Shown: positions 5,841-12,964, counted from the stretch's first letter. The stretch: 16,838 bases of DNA from Flavobacterium psychrophilum (GCA_945897545.1 CAMDGJ010000034.1:1-16838), one strand, 5' to 3'. Made by a program: numbers and translations. The notes: generated by a model not told the origin, from the sequence alone.

Positions 5841-8507
5841 TTACTTCACAAAATCAATTGCTTTGTTCAAAGCTTCCTCAATTCCTTCCACTTTTTTACC
5901 TCCAGCGGTTGCAAAAAACGGCTGACCACCACCACCACCTTGGATGTGTTTTCCAAGTTCACGAACTACAGCTCCTGCATTCAGGTTTTTCTCGGCAACT
6001 AATTCTTTCGAAATATAGCAACTCAACATCGGCTTTCCTTCCTCGGCTGTGGCCAAAACCAAGAAAATATTTGTCCCTAAAGTTCCCAATTCATAAGCCA
6101 AATCTTTTGCGCCTTCCGGACTCAAATCCACTTGTTTTGCCAAGAATTGGATTCCGTTAATTTCTTGTAATTCTTGTGCTAATTCGCCTTTCATATTCTT
6201 GGCTTTATCTTTCAATAAAACCTCCAATTGTTTTTTCAATTTCGCATTTTCATCTTGTAAAGATTGAACTGATTTGACAACATCTTGTGGATTTTTCAAT
6301 ACAGTCTTAACCTCACTTAAAGTTTTCTCTTGTACTTCAAAATATGTTTGTACCGCATCGCTTGTAATGGCTTCGATTCGTCGAATTCCTGCTGCCACAG
6401 CACCTTCGCTAATAATTTTGAAATACCAAATTTCGGCCGTGTTATTTACGTGAATTCCTCCACAAAGCTCCATACTTTCACCAAATTTGATGGCTCGAAC
6501 AGTGTCGCCATATTTTTCTCCAAACAAGGCCATTGCACCTTCGTCAACCGCTTGCTGGAACGGAATATTTCTTCTTTCTATCAATGGTAATTGCTCTTGA
6601 ATTCGAGTATTTACAAAATCCTCTACAAGAGTCAATTCATCGTCTGTCATTTTAGAAAAATGAGAGAAATCGAAACGCAAATTATTTGAATTAACCAAAG
6701 ATCCTTTTTGCTCTACATGAGTTCCAAGAATGGAACGCAAACCTTGGTGCATCAAGTGGGTAGCGGAATGATTTGCAGCCGATTTTCTTCTGCGATCAGG
6801 ACCAACAATTACTTTGAAAATTTCAGTGAGGTTTAAAGGCAATTCTTTTGTAAAGTGTATGATTTGGTTGTTTTCTTTTTTGGTGTCCAAAATATAAATA
6901 ACATCGCCATTCGCAGTTTCAAGAACACCGGCATCACCAACTTGACCGCCGCCTTCTGGATAAAAAGGGGTACTATCGAATACTAATTGATAAATCTCTC
7001 CGTCTTTGACACTTTCTACTTTTCTATAGCGTGTAATTTTCACTTTGGCTTCGGTGTAATCGTAACCTATAAATCCCTGATCTTCGTCATCAACCAAAAT
7101 CTGCCAATCTCCCGCCTTCACTTTTGAAGCAGCACGAGAACGCTCTTTTTGTTTTTGCAATTCCGATTCGAATTCGGTTTCATCCAAACTTAATCCTTTT
7201 TCAGAAAGAATTAAAGCTGTTAAGTCGATCGGAAAACCATAAGTATCAAACAATTCAAACGCTTTTTTACCAGAAATAAGCCCCCTAACCCCCGAAGGGG
7301 GAACTGAATCACTTTGAGTCGAAGATGATTTTTCAATAATTTTATCTAATAAAACCAATCCTTGATCTAATGTTCTTAAAAAAGAATTTTCTTCCTCCCG
7401 AATCACGTTAGTGCAAAGTGTTTTTTGTGATTTTATTTCTGGGAAAGAATCTCCCATTTGTCTGCTCAAAGTTTCGACTAATTTATAAATAAATGGTTCT
7501 TTAATATCCAAAAAAGTAAAACCATACCGAATGGCACGACGCAAAATTCTACGGATGACATATCCAGCTCCAGTATTCGACGGCAATTGACCATCGGCAA
7601 TAGAGAAAGCCACCGCGCGAACATGATCAGCAATCACCCGAATAGCAATATTTACTTTATCTTCTTCTTCGTTTGAAGCTTTGATGGTATATTTTGCTCC
7701 TGTAATTAATTCGATTTCTTTAATTAGTGGGGTAAAAACATCGGTGTCATAGTTCGATTGAACGCCTTGCAAAACCATACACAATCGTTCAAATCCCATT
7801 CCAGTATCGACGTGTTGAGCAGGTAATTTTTCGAGTGAACCATTGGCTTTACGGTTGAATTCCATAAATACGTTGTTCCAAATTTCCACTACGTGAGGAT
7901 GGTCATTGTTTACCAATGATTTTCCTGAAACCAGGGCTTTTTCTTTGTCAGAACGAATGTCGACGTGAATTTCGGAACAAGGTCCACAAGGTCCTTGATC
8001 TCCCATTTCCCAGAAATTGTCTTTTTTGTTTCCAAGAATAATGCGGTCTTCGGAAATTAGGGTTTTCCAAATATCATAAGCTTCTTGGTCGAAAGGCACG
8101 TTTTCATCTGCATTTCCTTCGAAAACTGAAACGTAGAGAATGTCTTTTGGAATTTTATAGACTTCAGTTAACAATTCCCAAGCCCAGTTGATGGCTTCTT
8201 TTTTGAAATAATCGCCAAAAGACCAGTTGCCCAACATTTCGAACATCGTGTGGTGATAGGTATCGATTCCTACTTCCTCTAAATCATTGTGTTTTCCTGA
8301 AACGCGAAGACATTTTTGCGTATCGGCAATTCTTTTGCTTTTCGGTGTGGCATTACCCAAAAAATATTCCTTGAACTGTGCCATTCCTGAGTTGTTGAAC
8401 ATCAGGGTTGGGTCGTTTTTGAGAACTATTGGCGCTGAAGGGACGATTAAGTGTCCTTTGCTTTCGAAAAAATCCAGAAATTGTTTGCGTACGTCTTGTG
8501 ATTTCAT
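5841..8507 (-). CDS. alaS: Alanyl-tRNA synthetase
   Basis: This cytosolic enzyme charges tRNA-Ala. The 888 residues contain the class II aminoacylation core ([38 protein letters not shown]), the editing domain with zinc ligands in NHSATH (His at about 579 and 583) and CGGIH (Cys at about 681, His 685), and the C-Ala domain ending in [14 protein letters not shown]. Compared with the E. coli zinc ligands (H564, H568, C666, H670) these are shifted by about 15 residues. That agrees with an insertion at about 396-410, [15 protein letters not shown], just before the conserved [16 protein letters not shown]. Much of the insertion is encoded by palindrome copy D. All catalytic motifs are intact, so the enzyme should work. 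A 27-bp repeat arm starts 2 nt upstream of the ATG, so the leader consists of repeat sequence. Confidence 0.97.
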   Translation of the reverse strand: MKSQDVRKQFLDFFESKGHLIVPSAPIVLKNDPTLMFNNSGMAQFKEYFLGNATPKSKRIADTQKCLRVSGKHNDLEEVGIDTYHHTMFEMLGNWSFGDYFKKEAINWAWELLTEVYKIPKDILYVSVFEGNADENVPFDQEAYDIWKTLISEDRIILGNKKDNFWEMGDQGPCGPCSEIHVDIRSDKEKALVSGKSLVNNDHPHVVEIWNNVFMEFNRKANGSLEKLPAQHVDTGMGFERLCMVLQGVQSNYDTDVFTPLIKEIELITGAKYTIKASNEEEDKVNIAIRVIADHVRAVAFSIADGQLPSNTGAGYVIRRILRRAIRYGFTFLDIKEPFIYKLVETLSRQMGDSFPEIKSQKTLCTNVIREEENSFLRTLDQGLVLLDKIIEKSSSTQSDSVPPSGVRGLISGKKAFELFDTYGFPIDLTALILSEKGLSLDETEFESELQKQKERSRAASKVKAGDWQILVDDEDQGFIGYDYTEAKVKITRYRKVESVKDGEIYQLVFDSTPFYPEGGGQVGDAGVLETANGDVIYILDTKKENNQIIHFTKELPLNLTEIFKVIVGPDRRRKSAANHSATHLMHQGLRSILGTHVEQKGSLVNSNNLRFDFSHFSKMTDDELTLVEDFVNTRIQEQLPLIERRNIPFQQAVDEGAMALFGEKYGDTVRAIKFGESMELCGGIHVNNTAEIWYFKIISEGAVAAGIRRIEAITSDAVQTYFEVQEKTLSEVKTVLKNPQDVVKSVQSLQDENAKLKKQLEVLLKDKAKNMKGELAQELQEINGIQFLAKQVDLSPEGAKDLAYELGTLGTNIFLVLATAEEGKPMLSCYISKELVAEKNLNAGAVVRELGKHIQGGGGGQPFFATAGGKKVEGIEEALNKAIDFVK
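7279..7305 (+). repeat. C-rich palindromic repeat, copy D (inside alaS)
   Basis: This is the most regular copy: AGCCCCC-TAA-CCCCC-GAA-GGGGG-AACT, 27 bp or nine codons. AlaRS reads it from the other strand as [10 protein letters not shown]. It lies at a domain junction in an essential enzyme without disturbing conserved blocks. Confidence 0.92.
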
Positions 8508-8509
8508 AA

Positions 8510-8683
8510 TGTCATTGCGAGGAACGAAGCAATCTCATCCTCATTTTTTATAGTTATTTGCCATAAATTACCAACTTTTATTTTCAATCGAGTTCAATGA
8601 ACTTTGTTTGAAATAAGAATCTAATCATTTTTGAAAATCAAAAAAACTCATTTAAAGAGATTGCTTCGTTCCTCGCAATGACA
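8510..8683. repeat. MITE-like element with 27-bp perfect inverted ends
   Basis: The arm TGTCATTGCGAGGAACGAAG... (8510-8536) is repeated exactly in inverse at 8657-8683. About 120 bp of AT-rich DNA without ORFs lies between. The inner part holds two small palindromes: AGTTCA-A-TGAACT (8591-8603) and TTTTTGA-AAA-TCAAAAA (8628-8645). From memory, the arm belongs to a repeat type (GTCATTGCGAGG.AACGAAGCAATC) dispersed in many bacterial genomes, whose chance translation contains SLRGTKQS. The left arm lies directly against the alaS start codon. The rest of the 307-bp alaS-M23 gap holds only the M23 promoter. Confidence 0.8.
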
Positions 8684-8760
8684 AATTACAACAAATAGCT
8701 GGAAAAGGCACATTAAAATATTTATTATTGAAAAAAGGGTGTAACAAATGAAACATTTAT

Positions 8761-8768
8761 TAAATTTG
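8761..8768 (+). promoter_or_regulatory. Promoter -7 box of the M23 peptidase gene
   Basis: TAAATTTG is an exact TAnnTTTG match, 46 nt before the ATG at 8815. It probably drives the M23-MerR-LemA-TPM series at least in part. Confidence 0.5.
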
Positions 8769-8814
8769 TTCGACTAACCTTTTTTCGATGTGCAAAAATA
8801 GGGTATTTTAAAAT

Positions 8815-9792
8815 ATGGCGAAAGTAAAATATTATTACGATTCCGAAAATTTAGCCTATAGAAAGATTATAACAAAAACCAGAAAGAAAATAGGGGTTGT
8901 TTTGTTGTTTTTATTGGCTTCGGCCTTGTTTGGGTTTTTAAGTGTGGTGTTTTTATTAAACACTCCTTATTTTGAAACACCAAAAAACAGGTTGCAAGCA
9001 CGTGAAATCGAGAATTTGAAATTGCGTTATGCTATTTTGAACAAAAAAATGGATCAAGTTGAGGATGTAATTGATTTTATTGAGGATCGGGACAATAACT
9101 TATATCGAGTCTATTTTAACACATCGCCCATTACTGAAGAGGAAAGAAAAGCGGGTTTTAAAGGAGTTCATAGATACAAAGATTTGGAAGGGTTCGACAA
9201 TTCACAGTTGGTAATCAATACGACAAAACGAATTGACGTGCTTCAAAAAGCATTAGCCATACAGTCGAAGTCATTGGATGCTATTTTGCAAATGGCTAAA
9301 ACAAAAGACAAATTATTAGCAGCGATTCCGGCTATTCAGCCTGTGAAAAATGAGAATTTAAAAAGTATGGTTTCGGGTTTTGGGTATCGAACGGATCCAT
9401 TTACCAAAACCAGAAAAATGCACGAAGGAATGGATTTTACTGCTAGAACAGGAACACCTATTTATGCTACTGGCGATGGAGTTGTGGAAACAGCAGACAA
9501 TACAGCTTCAGGATATGGGAACCATATCGTGATTCGACACGGTTTTGGATACGAAACCTTATACGGTCATTTAAGTAAGTACAAATGCAGAGCTGGCCAA
9601 CGCATTAATCGAGGTGACATTATAGGATATGTAGGAAGCACAGGTAGGTCAGAAGGACCGCATTTGCATTATGAAGTGCATAAAAACGGGAAAGTTGTAA
9701 ATCCGCTGAATTTTTATTACGGAAATATTTCGGCGGTGGAATATGTTGCTATTGCACAATTAGCGAATCAGGAAAACCAATCGTTTGACTAA
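8815..9792 (+). CDS. M23 family metallopeptidase (membrane-anchored)
   Basis: This 325-residue protein is likely a peptidoglycan endopeptidase or cell-wall-remodelling factor acting in the periplasm. A transmembrane helix at about 26-48 (GVVLLFLLASALFGFLSVVFLL) anchors it. A helical linker follows (about 55-180). The C-terminal M23/LytM domain has the zinc ligands in HEGMDF (His 203, Asp 207) and HLHYEV (His 285), plus the YGHLSKY and GDIIGYVGSTGRSEGPHLHYE blocks. All ligands are present, so it should be active rather than a scaffold. It is divergent from alaS and first of a same-strand series (MerR, LemA, two TPM proteins), an order that fits an envelope-maintenance cluster. Confidence 0.92.
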   Translation: MAKVKYYYDSENLAYRKIITKTRKKIGVVLLFLLASALFGFLSVVFLLNTPYFETPKNRLQAREIENLKLRYAILNKKMDQVEDVIDFIEDRDNNLYRVYFNTSPITEEERKAGFKGVHRYKDLEGFDNSQLVINTTKRIDVLQKALAIQSKSLDAILQMAKTKDKLLAAIPAIQPVKNENLKSMVSGFGYRTDPFTKTRKMHEGMDFTARTGTPIYATGDGVVETADNTASGYGNHIVIRHGFGYETLYGHLSKYKCRAGQRINRGDIIGYVGSTGRSEGPHLHYEVHKNGKVVNPLNFYYGNISAVEYVAIAQLANQENQSFD

Positions 9793-9800
9793 CCGGGAAA

Positions 9801-9912
9801 AGTGTTCAGTGTTCAGTTTACAGTGGTCGGATAAAAAAGAAGAAAGTGGTCAGTGGTCAGTTATTAGTGTTCCGATAGAAAAAAAAGTGTTCAGTTGACA
9901 GTGTTTAGAAAA
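9801..9912 (+). repeat. Degenerate tandem repeat, AGTG(T/G)TC units
   Basis: Three blocks begin at 9801, 9845 and 9886. Each has copies of the heptamer AGTGTTC or AGTGGTC followed by an A-rich stretch, with a higher-order period of about 41-44 bp. It fills almost the whole gap between the M23 stop and the MerR ATG. No ORF or hairpin terminator is visible in it. Confidence 0.8.
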
Positions 9913-9925
9913 AAATAAAACAGAT

Positions 9926-10258
9926 ATGCATATAGAATTACAACCTGACAAAAGATATTACAGCATTGGCGAATTGGCCAAGGCTTTTGATGTCAATGCT
10001 TCGCTTATTCGTTTTTGGGATAGTGAATTTGACATTCTCAAGCCAAAAAAAAATGCCAAAGGCAATAGGATGTTTACTCCCGAAGATGTAAAAAACTTGC
10101 AATTGATTTATCATTTGGTTAAAGAAAGAGGCTTTACTCTTGAAGGCGCGAGAACACATTTGAAAGAAGGACAAAAGAAAACTCTAGATAAATTTGATAT
10201 TATCAGCAAACTAGAAACAATAAAAGTACAGTTGACGAATATTAAGTATGAACTTTGA
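9926..10258 (+). CDS. MerR family transcriptional regulator
   Basis: This 110-residue protein opens with a MerR-type winged helix-turn-helix (YYSIGELAKAFDVNASLIRFWDSEFDILKPKKNAKGNRMFTPEDVKNLQLIYHLV, about 11-65). A short dimerisation helix follows. It lacks the long C-terminal sensor domain and cysteines of metal-responsive MerR proteins, so the signal is unknown. Its place between M23 and LemA genes suggests it acts on envelope genes, possibly this cluster. The stop codon is followed with no gap by palindrome copy E. Confidence 0.88.
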   Translation: MHIELQPDKRYYSIGELAKAFDVNASLIRFWDSEFDILKPKKNAKGNRMFTPEDVKNLQLIYHLVKERGFTLEGARTHLKEGQKKTLDKFDIISKLETIKVQLTNIKYEL

Positions 10259-10284
10259 AGCCCCCTAACCCCCTAAGGGGGAAT
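10259..10284 (+). repeat. C-rich palindromic repeat, copy E (intergenic, touching the MerR stop)
   Basis: AGCCCCC-TAA-CCCCC-TAA-GGGGG-AAT begins at the base after the MerR TGA. It is the only non-coding copy in the window. It can fold (CCCCC with GGGGG) but lacks a following T-run, so terminator activity is doubtful. Confidence 0.88.
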
Positions 10285-10339
10285 TAAAACAATAAATTAA
10301 ATCAGAAAACTAAATATTAAACTTTAAATTTAAACAAAA

Positions 10340-10933
10340 ATGGATTTTAAAAAATTTTTACCTTGGATTGTAGTAGTAATCGTAATTTTCGGAATTTATG
10401 GCTGGGTTAAAGGAATTAATAATACAGCCGTTGGTTACGAACAAACCATCAACGAAGCTTGGGGTAATGTAAACACTTCTTACCAAAGAAGAAATGATTT
10501 GATTGGCAACTTAGTAAACACAGTAAAAGGTGCAGCTGATTTTGAAAAAAGCACTTTGACTGCAGTTATTGAAGCAAGAGCAAAAGCTACTGCTGTAACA
10601 GTTGATCCAACGAATATTACACCGGAGCAATTAGCAGCGTTTAATTCAGCACAATCAGGTGTTTCGTCTTCATTATCAAGATTATTGGTTTCTGTGGAAC
10701 GTTATCCTGATTTGAAAGCAAATGCTAACTTCTTGAAATTACAAGATGAATTGGCTAGCACGGAAAATCAAATTTTGACAGCAAGAACTCGTTTTAACGA
10801 AGCAGTTAAACCTTACAACACTCACATCAAAACGTTCCCAAATTCAATATTTGCAGGATTGTTTGGCTTTAAAGAAAAAGCATATTTCCAGGCAGTTGAA
10901 GGTGCTGAAAAACCTGTTGAAGTAAAATTCTAA
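10340..10933 (+). CDS. lemA: LemA family protein
   Basis: This 197-residue protein has a single N-terminal transmembrane helix (LPWIVVVIVIFGIYGWV, about 7-23). The LemA helical domain follows, with VGYEQTINEAWGNVNTSYQRRNDLIGNLVNTVKGAADFE, AVIEARAKA, LSRLLVSVERYPDLKANANFLKLQDELASTENQI and YNTHIKTFPNSIFAGLFGF. LemA proteins are small membrane proteins of uncertain role that are very often encoded beside TPM-domain proteins, as here. The gene is intact and of normal length. It could be transcribed from the MerR or M23 promoter; I see no exact -7 box of its own. Confidence 0.93.
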   Translation: MDFKKFLPWIVVVIVIFGIYGWVKGINNTAVGYEQTINEAWGNVNTSYQRRNDLIGNLVNTVKGAADFEKSTLTAVIEARAKATAVTVDPTNITPEQLAAFNSAQSGVSSSLSRLLVSVERYPDLKANANFLKLQDELASTENQILTARTRFNEAVKPYNTHIKTFPNSIFAGLFGFKEKAYFQAVEGAEKPVEVKF

Positions 10934-10938
10934 AAGAT

Positions 10939-11016
10939 TTAACCACAAAGTTCACAAAGAAGTCACAAAGATCACTATTTTATTGATGAACTTCGAAAAG
11001 CTTCGTGAACTTAAGT
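10939..11016 (+). repeat. CACAAAG-type intergenic repeat with weak hairpin
   Basis: CACAAAG occurs three times in the first half (10944-10970). AAGTTCACAAAG (10948-10959) pairs with CTTCGTGAACTT (11001-11012) with one mismatch. GAACTTCG/GTGAACTT is also repeated directly. I recall similar sequences (AACCACAAAG...CTTTGTGGTT) as common intergenic repeats in Flavobacteriia. It fills the LemA-TPM gap and would form a long imperfect stem in the operon mRNA. Confidence 0.65.
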
Positions 11017-11029
11017 TTAGAAAAAAATT

Positions 11030-11467
11030 ATGTCAAAAGTTGAAGATTTTTTAACCAAAGAAGAAGAACAAGAAATTGTTGAGGCTATTCGTATGGCTGA
11101 AAAGGAAACTTCTGGCGAGATTAGAGTTCATATAGAAAAAACAACTTCCAAAGTTCCTTTCGACAGGGCTTTGGAAGTTTTTCACGAATTGGGAATGGAT
11201 GCAACTGAACTCAAAAATGGGGTTTTGATTTACTTGGCCGTAGATGACCATAAATTTGTGATATGTGGTGACAAAGGCATTAACGAAGTTGTTCCTGTAG
11301 ATTTTTGGGACTGTACAAAAGAAGTTATGGCAGCCCAATTTAAAACTAGAAATTTCAAGCAAGGACTAATCGATGGAATCACAAGAGCCGGCGAACAATT
11401 GCAGAAATACTTTCCTTATCACGAGAGTGACGCGAATGAATTATCAAACGAAATATCTAAAGGATAA
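11030..11467 (+). CDS. TPM domain-containing protein, soluble form
   Basis: This 145-residue protein has no signal peptide or membrane helix. It starts FLTKEEEQEIVEAIRMAEKETSGEIRVHIE and continues with NGVLIYLAVDDHKFVICGDKGINEVV and a C-terminal helical region (GLIDGITRAGEQLQKYF). This matches the TPM fold (PF04536; TLP18.3/Psb32/MOLO-1), here without the C-terminal membrane segment. TPM proteins are linked to envelope or photosystem maintenance, and some plant members have phosphatase activity; the role here is unknown. It is followed 3 nt later by a second TPM gene, so the two are co-translated or tightly coupled. Confidence 0.88.
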   Translation: MSKVEDFLTKEEEQEIVEAIRMAEKETSGEIRVHIEKTTSKVPFDRALEVFHELGMDATELKNGVLIYLAVDDHKFVICGDKGINEVVPVDFWDCTKEVMAAQFKTRNFKQGLIDGITRAGEQLQKYFPYHESDANELSNEISKG

Positions 11468-11470
11468 ATT

Positions 11471-12274
11471 ATGAAGTACGAAGTACAAATTACGAAGTAC
11501 AAAGGAATTTTGAATATCCTTTTGGTTTTTGCCCTATTCAATTTTTTGCCTGCTTTCGCACAGTTTACGATTCCTGAAAAACCTAGTTTTCAGACTTCGG
11601 TTTATGATTATGCTAATGTTTTAAGTGCAGAAGAGAAAACACAATTAGAAGAAAAACTTATTCGATATTCCGATTCTACCACTACTCAAATTGTCGTGAT
11701 TACTATCGAAAGCTTGAAAGGTGAAGACGTAAGTCAATTAGCCACAAAATGGGGACAAACCTGGGGAATTGGTGGCACAGCCAAAGACGATAATGGAGTT
11801 GTTATATTGGTTGCAAAAGCCGAAAGAAAAATTGCAATCAATCCTGGTTATGGCCTTGAAGACCGATTAACAGCTGGAATTGGAGGAGAAATAATCAGGA
11901 ACATTATCATACCTGAATTTAAAGCTGGAAGTTATTACAACGGTTTAGACAAAGGTGCCGATGCGCTTTTTGATGTTTTTAAAGGCAAATACAAAGGCGA
12001 ACGCAAACAAAAAAAAGAGAAAAATTTTCCTATAGTACCTATCATAATTATAGTATTTGTAATCCTTGCACTTATTTCCAGAAACAAAAAAGACGGTGGA
12101 GGAAATTCCGGGAATTCCGGAAGTGGGCCAAGTTTACTTGACATAATAATTTTAAGTAGTTTGGGTCGAAACAGTGGCGGTGGTGGCTTTGGTGGAGGTT
12201 CATCTGGCGGTGGCTTTGGTGGAGGCTTCGGTGGAGGAGGATTCTCTGGCGGAGGAAGCAGCGGAGGTTGGTAG
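11471..12274 (+). CDS. TPM domain-containing protein, secreted membrane form (YgcG-like)
   Basis: This 267-residue protein has a signal peptide (hydrophobic LNILLVFALFNFLPAFAQ, cleavage after AFA). The TPM domain follows (YDYANVLSAEEKTQLEEKL, TTQIVVITIESLKGEDVSQLATKWGQTWGIG, NGVVILVAKAERKIAINPGYGLEDRLTAG). After it come one transmembrane helix (VPIIIIVFVILALI, about 188-201) and a Gly/Ser-rich tail (GGGGFGGGSSGGGFGGGFGG and on), the usual YgcG-like layout. The N-region before the signal peptide, MKYEVQITKYK, is unusual: it is encoded by a direct repeat at 11477-11503. Start 11471 is the only ATG and lies 3 nt after the previous stop. The protein likely faces the periplasm beside LemA. Confidence 0.92.
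   Translation: MKYEVQITKYKGILNILLVFALFNFLPAFAQFTIPEKPSFQTSVYDYANVLSAEEKTQLEEKLIRYSDSTTTQIVVITIESLKGEDVSQLATKWGQTWGIGGTAKDDNGVVILVAKAERKIAINPGYGLEDRLTAGIGGEIIRNIIIPEFKAGSYYNGLDKGADALFDVFKGKYKGERKQKKEKNFPIVPIIIIVFVILALISRNKKDGGGNSGNSGSGPSLLDIIILSSLGRNSGGGGFGGGSSGGGFGGGFGGGGFSGGGSSGGW
11473..11503 (+). repeat. Direct repeat encoding the signal-peptide N-region
   Basis: TACGAAGTACAAA occurs at 11477-11489 and 11491-11503 with a 14-bp period. A further GAAGTAC occurs at 11473-11479. It resembles the GAAGTACGAATTACGA-type simple repeats I recall from flavobacterial intergenic DNA, here captured as coding sequence (KYEVQITKYK). Confidence 0.7.
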
Positions 12275-12331
12275 AATCAGACGACAGATAACTATTGAAA
12301 TAAATTATTTAATTTGTTGAAAAAATAATAT

Positions 12332-12745
12332 ATGCTTTCACACAAAACCAAATATGCTCTTAAAGCACTCCTATATTTAGCACAGCAAGAAGAGGGTCAC
12401 ATTGCTAAAACTATCGACATTGCAGAAAGCGCCAATATTCCAAAAAAGTTTTTGGAACAAATTTTATTGGAACTTAAGAGAGGACATTTTGTGAGCAGCA
12501 AACAGGGAAAATTAGGTGGATATTATCTCATCAAATCGCAAAATACGATAACATTGGCCGATATTCATCGATTATTTGATGGTGCAATTGCTCTTTTACC
12601 TTGTGCTTCCCTAAATTTTTACGAACCTTGCTCCGATTGCAAAACAGAGTCGGAATGCCTATTAAGACTGGGGTTAATCGCTGTTCGAGAAAAAACTTTG
12701 GCCGCAATGGAGGGCATTACGATAGCCTCATTGGCAAAAAAATAA
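12332..12745 (+). CDS. Rrf2 family transcriptional regulator
   Basis: This 137-residue protein has an N-terminal winged helix (SHKTKYALKALLYLAQQ, IPKKFLEQILLELKRGHFVSSKQGKLGGYYLIKS) typical of Rrf2 regulators such as IscR, NsrR and CymR. A dimerisation helix and a Cys group follow: Cys 91, 100, 103 and 109 (PCASLNFYEPCSDCKTESEC). The Cys group could bind an Fe-S cluster, as in IscR, or sense thiols; the spacing is not that of classical IscR. It lies directly upstream of a promoter with an imperfect dyad, a Cys-rich leader ORF and a TonB receptor, which it probably controls. A near-consensus box (TTAATTTG, about 12309-12316) may be its own promoter. Confidence 0.92.
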   Translation: MLSHKTKYALKALLYLAQQEEGHIAKTIDIAESANIPKKFLEQILLELKRGHFVSSKQGKLGGYYLIKSQNTITLADIHRLFDGAIALLPCASLNFYEPCSDCKTESECLLRLGLIAVREKTLAAMEGITIASLAKK

Positions 12746-12758
12746 TTTTTTTTCATTT

Positions 12759-12781
12759 AACTCTACTAATTTTATAGAATT
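12759..12781. promoter_or_regulatory. Candidate Rrf2 operator at the leader/TonB receptor promoter
   Basis: This is an imperfect 23-bp dyad: AACTCTA at one end, TAGAATT at the other, 9 nt between. It ends 5 nt before the -7 box, so a bound protein would block RNA polymerase. It sits in the gap downstream of the Rrf2 gene. A degenerate copy (19 of 23 bases) lies at 12964-12986. Confidence 0.55.
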
Positions 12782-12786
12782 AATTA

Positions 12787-12794
12787 TATATTTG
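12787..12794 (+). promoter_or_regulatory. Promoter -7 box of the leader ORF and TonB receptor
   Basis: TATATTTG is an exact TAnnTTTG match. The transcript would begin near 12800, giving about 35 nt before the leader ORF ATG (12836) and about 195 nt before the receptor ATG. Confidence 0.65.
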
Positions 12795-12835
12795 CCGCAG
12801 AATTAACTCAGTATTAACAAGACAAATTAAAACGT

Positions 12836-12964
12836 ATGAAAACGAGACAAAACAATTTCGCTTTTTTAGAAGACCAGAAATTAAAAAATTTACTTTTAGA
12901 AATTAATAAACAAAATTATCAAATGATGTGTATGTGTTGCTTTTTAAAAAAAAATTTAATTTAA
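12836..12964 (+). CDS. Cys/Met-rich 42-residue leader peptide (putative cysteine-responsive attenuator)
   Basis: This small ORF lies between the promoter and the TonB receptor. It begins MKTRQNNFAFLEDQKLKNLL and contains MMCMCCF (residues 30-36) before KKNLI and TAA. Three Cys and three Met codons fall within six consecutive positions (30-35) near the end, which is where a leader peptide would place codons for ribosome stalling. Cysteine-rich leader ORFs are known upstream of sulfur-assimilation genes in mycobacteria. An equivalent here would let cysteine level control translation or transcription of the receptor. It is well placed after a consensus -7 box and has an A-rich initiation region (GACAAATTAAAACGT). 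I see no clear terminator/antiterminator pair after it. It could instead be a translational-coupling leader, a small functional peptide or a chance ORF. Confidence 0.6.
   Translation: MKTRQNNFAFLEDQKLKNLLLEINKQNYQMMCMCCFLKKNLI

Noticed and set aside
5858..6590. Plus-strand frames across alaS
   Set aside because: They are antisense shadows of the AlaRS gene with atypical composition.
8287..8553. Plus-strand frame ending in [14 protein letters not shown]
   Set aside because: It is antisense to the alaS 5' end, and its tail is chance translation of the 27-bp repeat arm.
1340..10284. The C-rich palindromes as a CRISPR array
   Set aside because: Copies are thousands of bases apart except one pair, mostly within genes, in mixed orientation, and with no regular spacers or cas genes.
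10259..10284. Copy E as the transcription terminator of the MerR gene
   Set aside because: It can form a GC-rich stem but has no T-run, and the same sequence occurs within four genes that must be transcribed through.
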